The translations under genes and the position numbers were made by a program. A stretch of 64,000 nt of DNA, taken from Anthoceros angustus. Lineage: Eukaryota; Streptophyta; Anthocerotopsida; Anthocerotales; Anthocerotaceae. Shown here in pieces: positions 56,226 through 64,000 of this stretch (the stretch's first letter is position 1; the number at the start of each line of letters is the position of its first letter). Below the pieces are notes generated by a model. That model saw only the letters and a program-made list of their open reading frames with translations. It did not search any database and had not been told where the DNA came from. The DNA is taken from the NCBI GenBank assembly GCA_010909165.1, contig VJWM01000025.1, forward strand, positions 1,302,001 to 1,366,000, written 5' to 3'.

Positions 56226-56847
56226 CTTGGGGTGTCATTGCACGACAAGAGACACAGGAGGCTAAGGGCTGGACCCGCAATCAAGGCCCGTACAATGTCT
56301 TACCCTCGGCCTTGATCCTGGGTTCGATGCTCCAGTCAGACCGTCAAGCTCCTTCTGGTGTCCCTTCTCAGGCCTCTCAGCCCTCAAGATGTCAGAAGCA
56401 AGCGGGGCATTCTCTTGCTGCGGCAATTTGCCCAATTCCTGTGGAGTCGGCACGGGCTCATCCGTAGGGCTGAGGGCCAGGTTGGCGTCCTCACGGGCTG
56501 CTCCCGGGGAGCCTGCCTCGCCGTCCACGTGGGCGGGCGAAGGCGAAGAGAGCAGCAGCTCCCGGCTCTGACCCACCAGCAACAGGCACAATGTGATCCA
56601 TCAACGAGGTATATGCATTTGCTCTGAAATGTATGCATGAAGAGTGCATACAGTGACTTGACTCTGAAGCTGAAATGTCTCGGAATCTGATATGCATGCA
56701 GCAGTGCATACAGTGACCTGACTCGCTCACAGACAAGACTGTACGGGCGGGGCAGAACTGAGCTCACCGAGAAGAGAGTGCGGGACACCAAGGACACCCT
56801 TTGTTCCAGCAACGACACTCGCTCCAACACCGTTCCCTTCTCTTCCA

Positions 56848-56935
56848 CCTCCCGCCGGCGGAGGGCGTGCGGGAGCTTCCGAGAGCAGCACTGGCGGATT
56901 GAAGCGGGAGAGAAGGCAGCAGCGCCACCGTTCCC
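56848..56935. repeat. Copied piece of O-fucosyltransferase exon 1
   Basis: This stretch (cgccggcggagggcgtgcgg onward) matches about 55078-55170 in exon 1 of the neighbouring gene, same orientation, with small indels. The paired duplicate at 59300 lacks it. Confidence 0.88.
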
Positions 56936-58149
56936 TTCTCTTCCACCTCCTCCAAGGCGGATCTGGCAGGCCTGCACCGACGCTCCAGACTGCCCGGGGT
57001 GGAAGGCTCCGACCACCTGGTCTCTCCTGTCACGTGTGAACTGGGACTGTTCAGCGGCAGGGGTTGCCCGTCCTCCCAAGCTGCCACCTTCGTTACAAGG
57101 AACCTGGAGTCAGTCCATCCCCATGCTTACATCTGCTCCTGCTCCTGTTCCTGCTCAGGAATTGAAAGGAATTCCTGAGTCCATGAATGCCATCCACCGG
57201 ACGGAGGGCAGAATCCAGTACCTGATGCTCCAGTCGCTCCAGTCTGAGTAGTAGTGGCGTCCCGGGCGGGTCCGGCGTGCCCGTCTCCATGCCCATCCCT
57301 GCTAGCTAGCTGTGCTCTCTCACGTAGACTGTGGCGATCGCATTTCCAAGGACGGCCCTGTGACCAAGTTGTGTGATCGTCGGACTGAGTTGAGCTGCTT
57401 CCATTCAGCTCTCCGTCTGGCGCTAGATGCCAGGCCACTCCATGCTCGCCACCTCCTCCTCCTTGCCACGTTGTGGAAATTGCATGCGGCGGAATCGGGA
57501 CTCGCCGTGACAACGCCACAATTAACCATCTTAAATAGCAAGCCATTTACTAAGTGACTTTGACGATTTGTCTCGTATTCTATTGCTGTGCATTGGCTTG
57601 ATCCTCTTGCATTGCATTGCATTGCTTTTGCTAGGTTGAGGATCCATTATCAACTTATTCTTTCTAATATTGCCCAGGGTAACCCAGTACATACCATCAC
57701 AGATTTGGGCATTTTCAAAGAAGCCCTCAAGAAGCAATTCTAACCTGCGAATGCTTCACGCTTGAGTAGACAGCAGCTTGACAATATCAAACAACATGCA
57801 CTATACGAGAATATGTAAGTACTTTCAGTGAAGATGTCATGTATTCTTCAACTATGTATAAAGATGATAAGCTGCACCGCTTCAAGGAACATGTACTATA
57901 CGAGAATATGTAAGTACTTTCGGTGAAGATGTCATGCATTCTTCAGAGAGCAGCAGCTCCCGGCTCTGACCCACCAGCAACAGGCACAATGTGATCCATC
58001 AACGAGGTATATGCATTTGCTCTGAAATGTCTCGGAATCTGATATGCATGCAGCAGCCCTAACGTACGATCTGGTGCGGTTGCACTTGCTTGCACGTCTC
58101 TGTGAGCGCTTCTCATCACCTACCTACATGACCCTCTGTCTGTCGCTTT

Positions 58150-58274
58150 GCAAGGAAGGCGCAGCAATGGTAATGCAAGGAAGGCGCAGCAATGGTAATG
58201 CAAGGAAGGCGCAGCAATGGTAATGCAAGGAAGGCGCAGCAATGGTAATGCAAGGAAGGCGCAGCAATGGTAAT
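58150..58274. repeat. 25-bp tandem array, five copies (B)
   Basis: Same unit, same copy number and same flanks as the array at 55471, 2679 bp away, so the array was duplicated as part of a larger block. Confidence 0.97.
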
Positions 58275-58299
58275 GCAAGGAAGCTTCAACAATGGCGGC

Positions 58300-58920
58300 T
58301 TCCTTCTTCTCTCGCTCTTGCTCTTCTTCCTTCTTCTCTCGCTCTTGCTCTTCTTCCTTCTTCTCTCGCTCTTGCTCTTCTTCCTTCTTCTCCTGCTCCT
58401 GTTCCTGCTCAGGAATTGAAAGGAATTCCTGAGTCCATGAATGCCATCCACCGGACGGAGGCAGAATCCAGTACCTGATGCTCCAGTCGCTCCAGTCGCT
58501 CCAGTCGCTCCAGTCGCTCCAGTCAGACCGTCAAGCTCCTTCTTCCCCTGCTCTTGCTCGTCTTCGTTCTGCTCCTGCTCTTGCTCTTCTTCCTTCTTCT
58601 CCCGCTCTTGCTCGTCTTCGTTCTGCTCCTTCTCCTGCTCCTTCTTCTCCTTCTCCTGCTTCTCCTTCTCCTGCTCCTTCTTCTCCTGCTCCTTCTTCCC
58701 CTGCTCTTGCTCTTCTTCCTTCTTCTCCTTCTTCTCCTGCTCTTGCTCGTCTTCGTTCTGCTCCTGCTCTTGCTCTTCTTCCTTCTTCCCCTGATCTTGT
58801 TCTTCTTCCTTCTTCTCTCGCTCTTGCCCTTCTGCCTTCTTCCCCTGCTCTTGCTCTTCTTCCTTCTTCTCCCGCTCTTGCTCTTTCTCCTTCTCCCTGG
58901 TCTCCTTCTCCTGCAGCTTG
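58300..58920. repeat. Pyrimidine tract (B)
   Basis: C/T-rich on the plus strand, interrupted at about 58410-58545 by a piece shared with 57155-57240 that contains four copies of ctccagtcg. Its right end duplicates tract A. Confidence 0.95.
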
Positions 58921-60739
58921 GGGTGTCATTGCACGACAAGAGACACAGGAGGCTAAGGGCTGGACCCGCAATCAAGGCCCGTACAATGTCTTACCACTCA
59001 GCCAAGGGCTATGTTAAAATCTCAAAGCCCATTCTTTTATAAATGATTCCGAGTAGCTCTTGTTTTCCTTGAAGGCTTGAAAGGGCCTTTGCTTGTACAT
59101 ATGTTTTGAGCAATGCGAAATAACCACTGAACAAAGAAATATGTGGTTCGAACATGTCCTCCTTGCTGCATTTCAAATCTACAAAGCTCTTGCACCTTTG
59201 GTGATTTTGGGTCTTGCCATTAGAGCAATCTAGATCCTGCAGGACACCAAGGACACCCTTTGTTCCAGCAACGACACTCGCTCCAACACCGTTCCCTTCT
59301 CTTCCACCTCCTCCAAGGCGGATCTGGCAGGCCTGCACCGACGCTCCAGACTGCCCGGGGTGGAAGGCTCCGTCCTGGTCTCTCCTGTCACGTGTGAACT
59401 GGGACTGTTCAGCGGCAGGGGTTGCCGTCCTCCCAAGCTGCCACCTTCGTTACAAGGAACCTGGAGTCAGTCCATCCCCATGCTTACATCTGCTCCTGCT
59501 CCTGTTCCTGCTCAGGGTGAAAGGAATTCCTGAGTCCATGAATGCCATCCACCGGACGGAGGCAGAATCCAGTACCTGATGCTCCAGTCGCTCCAGTCTG
59601 AGTAGTAGTGGCGTCCCGGGCGGGTCCGGCGTGCCCGTCTCCATGCCATCCCTGCTAGCTAGCTGTGCTCTCTCACGTAGACTGTGGCGATCGCATTTCA
59701 AATCTACAAAGCTCTTGCACCTTTGGTGATTTTGGGTCTTGCCATTAGAGCAATCTAGATCCTGCAGGACATTTTTTCTACTTCGAGCCTTCTATAAATT
59801 ACTGCCGCTGCCGTACGACTGATTGGTTGCCGTCCGACTGATTGGTTTAACCTGGAAATGGCCTCAGGAGTAGTTTCGTCCTGTCGGGAAAGGAGATATC
59901 TGCTGAAAGCATGCATGAAATGATTCTGTGCCATTCCAATCTTCATCAGTGTCAGCTTCTGTCTCGAGAAGGGAAGCTTGGACAAGCCGAGCCTACCTCA
60001 ATTCATCACGAGGAATTCATGGGTGGGCAAAACTATCAGCATCTCCGGAATCTTGATTACCATCTCATACAGCGTGTCAAACGCCTCCATTAATTTGTAG
60101 CCCCAAAAGCCTGAATGTGATAACGAGATTCTCGAAACTCTTCTGCACGTCTGAGGAGGACTCAAATGTGGGAGAGCTAGTTGTTTGAAATCCAGTAAGC
60201 CCTGACTTCCTCCACTGATCAAGCTGAAAATTCCCCCTGGTCACAACCGTCACCTGGGTCTCATTGACTCTGCAACAATTCCCGAATCCAAGCTGGAAGT
60301 TGCCCTGGTTGTTGACTCTGAATCCGACGAGATGCCGTAAGCTTGCATCTCAATTATCCTCTGATCACTGTGGGTAACATCAGCCTTGTTGTAAAACTCC
60401 TCAGCCTTCAGCTTGGATCCCTTGATCCTCTTGCATTGCATTGCATTGCTTTTGCTAGGTTGAGGATCCATTATCAACTTATTCTTTCTAATATTGCCCA
60501 GGGTAACCCAGTACATACCATCACAGATTTGGGCATTTTCAAAGAAGCCCTCAAGAAGCAATTCTAACCTGCGAATGCTTCACGCTTGAGTAGACAGCAG
60601 CTTGACAATATCAAACAACATGCACTATACGAGAATATGTAAGTACTTTCAGTGAAGATGTCATGTATTCTTCAACTATGTATAAAGATGATAAGCTGCA
60701 CCGCTTCAAGGAACATGTACTATACGAGAATATGTAAGT

Positions 60740-62135
60740 ACTTTCAGTGAAGATGTCATGCATTCTTCAATTATGAATGAAGATGATAAGCTACACCGCT
60801 TCATGGCTGGTTTGAAAGTTTGGGCTGCTAACAGAATTGAGTTATATTGTCCAAATAAGTTGGCAGAGGCTGGTTTGAAAGTTTGGCTGCTAACAGAATT
60901 GAGTTGTATTGTCCAACTAAGTTGGCAGAGGCTGGTTTGAAAGTTTGGGCTGCTAACAGAATTGAGTTATATTGTCCAACTAAGTTGGCGGAATTTGAAA
61001 GTTGGGCTACTTGAATTGAGTTGTATTGTCCAACTAAGTTGGCAGAGGCTGGTTTGGAAGTTTGGGCTGCTAACAGAATTGAGTTATATTGTCCAACTAA
61101 ATTGACAGAGGCTGGTTTGAAAGTTTGGGCTGCTAACAGAATTGAGTTGTATTGTCCAACTAAGTTGGCAGAGGCTGGTTTGGAAGTTTGGGCTGCTAAC
61201 AGAATTGAGTTGTATTGTCCAACTAAGTTGGCAGAGGCTAGTTTGAAAGTTTGGGCTGCTAACAGAATTGAGTTGTATTGTCCAACCAAGTTGGCAGAGG
61301 CCATCACAGCAGTGGATGCCATTCTAGACACGTTTTATTCTAGTACATCCAACTCCTTCAGAAGATTTCGAGGCAATATCCGTGGTCGGTATGCCCAGAC
61401 TAGAGGAAGTTCTAGTAGTGTCGGTAGAGGAGTTGCCAAGGACACTAGCGGAAATAGAATTGCAAGAGGCAATTTAAGATAAAATTTCTGCAGAAGAAAT
61501 CGAGGAGCGCACAGAGGTCCGGAGCTCATAAAACAGTCACGAAGAGTTCTCGAAAAGGAGTTTGCTACTCTTGTGGAGAGCTGGGACATTATAGAAACTG
61601 ACTACTAAACAGACTCTCAATGTAGCACAAGGAGATCCACAACCCCGAAGACTCAAGATCACGCAAGTGGCAGGATCCGAAGATCCCAAGTGATGGGGTT
61701 GGCCACATGTTGTGAAGGCTGCATGTGGTGAGTCTCACAATATTGAGGACAATACTATTCAGAGGGCAGGTGGAGAGCTCATGTACATACATGGATGTTT
61801 AAATGGAGCAGAAGTGAGGATGTTGCTTGACTTAGTAGCAACGCATAATTTCATTTCCCTTAGCAAGGCAAACAAGCTTGGTTTGACATGGGCTAGCACA
61901 TCTGAGCCATGTAGAGTGAAACAAGCTAAAGAAATGCTGCAATACATAAGTGAATTTAAGTGAATTGCAAGAAGTGTCTTTGTAGATAGGGAATGCTTAA
62001 TGAGTTGTCTCCTTTACCTCCTAGAAGAATTGTAGATCATTTGATTGATTTGAAGCCAAGAAGTACACCGCCTGCAAGAGGACCATACAAACCATACAAA
62101 TTATCGCAAGATGAGCTGCAAAAGCTAAAGAGACA
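60740..62135 (+). mobile_element. Decayed Ty3/gypsy retrotransposon, gag-protease-RT start
   Basis: From left to right: a gag fragment (HRFMAGLKVWAANRIELYCP) with a tandem array, a basic Arg/Gly region (RRFRGNIRGRYAQTRG), a zinc knuckle start (CYSCGELGHY) near 61570, a protease-like stretch (GAEVRMLLDLVATHNFISLS) near 61805-61865, and the linker before reverse transcriptase (DHLIDLKPRSTPPARGPYKP) near 62035-62095. Frameshifts and stops separate these parts, and the protease triad reads DLV rather than DSG. It is cut off by a duplicated block at 62136. No LTRs were identified. Confidence 0.85.
60804..61300 (+). repeat. 63-bp in-frame tandem repeat within gag
   Basis: About eight units of 63 bp encode EAGLKVWAANRIELYCPTKL plus A. 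One unit near 60884 has lost a base and another near 60990 is shortened; the last four read through in one frame from 61021. Confidence 0.93.
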
Positions 62136-62925
62136 TGTCTTACCACTCAGCCAAGGGCTATGTTAAAATCTCAAAGCCCATTCTTTTATAAATGATTCCG
62201 AGTAGCTCTTGTTTTCCTTGAAGGCTTGAAAGGGCCTTTGCTTGTACATATGTTTTGAGCAATGCGAAATAACCACTGAACAAAGAAATATGTGGTTCGA
62301 ACATGTCCTCCCTTGCTGCATTTCAAATCTACAAAGCTCTTGCACCTTTGGTGATTTTGGGTCTTGCCATTAGAGCAATCTAGATCCTGCAGGACATTTT
62401 TTCTACTTCGAGCCTTCTATAAATTACTGCCGCTGCCGTACGACTGATTGGTTGCCGTCCGACTGATTGGTTTACCCGCAGTACGATGCTCTTGTTCTGC
62501 GTGAAGTTGAATTCTGAAATAGAATGAGAACGAGTCCTTCATCAGGCAACCACACTCACTGTAACTGTAACAGCACAGGAGCAACAACTTGAGCTTGTTG
62601 CGAGGAAAAATCAGAATCCAGAATCTAGGTGCACGTACCAATCATAGAGAGGTTGACCAAAGGTCCCGGCAAGATGTTCTCGTAGAAGTTGGCATCTGTC
62701 TGACGCTGCCATGGAATTGTTATCATCAAGGGCGCCGGCGGTGTCCTGGGCTGGCGTCCCTTGTTGCGAATCAGGACCCGGAGGCTGGGATCCGGGCAGC
62801 ATCAGGAGGAGGACTCAAATGTGGAGAGCTAGTTGTTTGAAATCCAGTAGCATGCCCCTTCAAAATGCCACTGATGGCAGCCGAGGCTTGACCAGACTTC
62901 CCGAAATTTCCACTGGTCACAACCG

Positions 62926-64000
62926 TCACCTGGGTCTCATTGACTCTGCAACAATTCCCGAATCCAAGCTGGAAGTTGCCCTGGTTGTTGACTCTGAATC
63001 CGACGAGATGCCGTAAGCTTGCATCTCAATTATCCTCTGATCACTGTGGGTAACATCAGCCTTGTTGTAAAACTCCTCAGCCTTCAGCTTGGATCCCTTG
63101 ATCCTTTGCAGCATTTCCACGACTTCACTCATGGACGGTCTTGAGGCTCTTGACGACACCACGCATGCCACCGCAACCTGCCACCAGAAACGGTTAGTCC
63201 CCGTTCTGCTCTGAGCTTACCTGAAGGGCTCCTTACAGCTGTAATGACGAAGTGACTCACCTGTGCAACAGCCTCGACTGCGTGGAACTCCTCTCGTGAG
63301 AGAGAGGACAACATACACGACTCAATGATTTCACGGACCCTCCCACTCCTGATGACGGGGATCGAGCACAGAGCAAGGTTCTGCTCCCCAGCAGGATTTG
63401 AAAGGTCAATCGGCTTCTTGGACGTGATCAACTCCAGTAGCACAACCCCAAAGCTGTACACATCTGTTTTGTCGGTGAGCTGGAAGTTGTGGAAATATTC
63501 CGGATCCAGATAGCCAGGAGTTCCCTTCACAAGTGTGGACACATGTGTGGCTTCCAAATCCACCAGCTTAGAAAGCCCAAAGTCCGCAACTTTGCCATTG
63601 AAATGCTCGTCCAGTAGGATATTGGCAGACTTCACATCACGATGGAAGATTGGTGGTGTTGCCTGAACATGCAAGTACTTGAGTGCCTCAGCTGTTTGAA
63701 GAGCAATCCTGAACCTTGTGTTCCAATCGAGCATGGTGTTGAAGCCCTTCTGTGCTATGGATAGGTGATCCTGCAAAGTCCCATTGGGTATGAATTCATA
63801 CACCAGAAGCGGAACGTCCACCTCGATGCAGCAACCCAGAAGCTTGACAAGATTCCTGTTGTTCACTTGAGAGAGGATGGCCACCTCGTTTACGAAGGAC
63901 TCCACATCACTGGCATGCTTTGCCATTTTAATGGCCACGGTTGTGCCATCATCCAGAGTCCCTTTATACACTGTGCCAAACCCTCCTCTCCCAACCTCGT
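62926..64000 (-). CDS. WAK-like receptor kinase, 5' end off the right edge
   Basis: The exon from the window end to 63261 carries the kinase domain: glycine loop GRGGFGTVYKG at the edge, VAIK, HRDVKSANILLDEHFNGKVA, DFGLSKL, GTPGYLDPEYFHNFQLTDKT, DVYSFGVVLLEL. An 83-bp intron leads to the last exon, 63177-62926 (VAVACVVSSRASRPSMSEVV, then EMLQRIKGSKLKAEEFY). HRD, DFG and VAIK are all present, so the kinase is probably active. Wall-associated-kinase-like proteins sit in the plasma membrane with an extracellular part; that part, upstream, is not in the window. The last exon and its 3' flank are duplicated at 60238-60425. Confidence 0.92.

Larger units (their letters stand above)
55243..62925. 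other. Mosaic of shuffled duplications, no intact gene seen
   Basis: Duplicated pairs visible: 55368-55617 with 58047-58296; 56054-56304 with 58739-58993; 56546-56630 with about 57946-58030; 56783-57300 with 59244-59700; 57600-57950 with 60424-60774; 58985-59235 with 62136-62390; 59696-59848 with 62326-62473; 60238-60425 with 62917-63105. ORFs here are shadows of low-complexity tracts or fragments. Copies are close to identical, so the rearrangements look recent, or the assembly is uncertain. Confidence 0.85.

Noticed and set aside
55471-58274. The 25-bp arrays as a CRISPR-like array.
   Set aside because: Units are head to tail with no spacers, and the genome is eukaryotic.
55736-59042. Long Leu/Ser/Pro-rich and Arg/Glu-rich ORFs on both strands.
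   Set aside because: They arise from C/T-rich low-complexity DNA open in several frames at once, with no domain.

Overview
Nuclear DNA of a seed-free land plant, most likely a hornwort. Three long PLS-type pentatricopeptide (PPR) proteins end in DYW deaminase domains with a KPAxA-type PG box and no canonical DYW tripeptide. This is the DYW:KP variant, which as I recall is confined to hornworts, ferns and some lycophytes and tracks U-to-C organelle RNA editing. Introns are very short (about 74-139 bp) and genes are dense, which fits a small hornwort genome better than a fern genome. Selaginella is unlikely because it lacks U-to-C editing. Genus cannot be decided from the sequence.

Layout, left to right. 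A frameshifted PPR pseudogene runs off the left edge (1-2226, minus). A nine-exon KDPG-aldolase-like gene follows (3600-5028, plus), then a TMEM230/DUF872 membrane protein (5135-5604, minus) head to head with the first of two tandem DYW:KP PPR genes (5686-9309 and 9628-13198, plus). Next come a NO66-type JmjC oxygenase (13547-15168), a long PPR with a WW-type PG box and no deaminase (15349-18696), a saccharopine-dehydrogenase-like oxidoreductase (18850-20273, minus), the nucleolar PUF protein NOP9/APUM23 (22242-25472), cytochrome c6A (25652-26581, minus) and a second WW-type PPR (27500-30484). A 60-bp minisatellite and about 4.7 kb of AT-rich sequence lead to a third DYW:KP PPR gene (36054-38654, minus).

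The 41-45 kb part holds compact housekeeping genes: UBL5, NAA30 with a histidine-rich tail, a KGD4/MRPS36-like protein and a DNL zinc-finger HSP70 escort protein. Decayed kinase and SPT5 fragments follow, then a P-class PPR (48877-51111, minus), a METTL13-like methyltransferase lacking the N-terminal domain (51488-53239) and an O-fucosyltransferase-like gene (53404-55242, minus). From 55.2 to 62.9 kb lies a mosaic of shuffled duplicates, two 25-bp arrays, pyrimidine-rich tracts, captured exon pieces and a decayed Ty3/gypsy element. A WAK-like receptor kinase runs off the right edge.

Most of the cluster points to organelle gene expression: six PLS-class PPR loci (one dead), one P-class PPR, and organelle-directed c6A, KGD4 and DNL proteins. 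The most unusual feature is an N-terminal PDF motif, known from the plant organellar ssDNA-binding OSB proteins, fused to both KP- and WW-type PPR proteins. Many genes here have exons of 18-130 nt and are only visible after joining splice sites; those models are my reconstructions and were not checked against transcripts.
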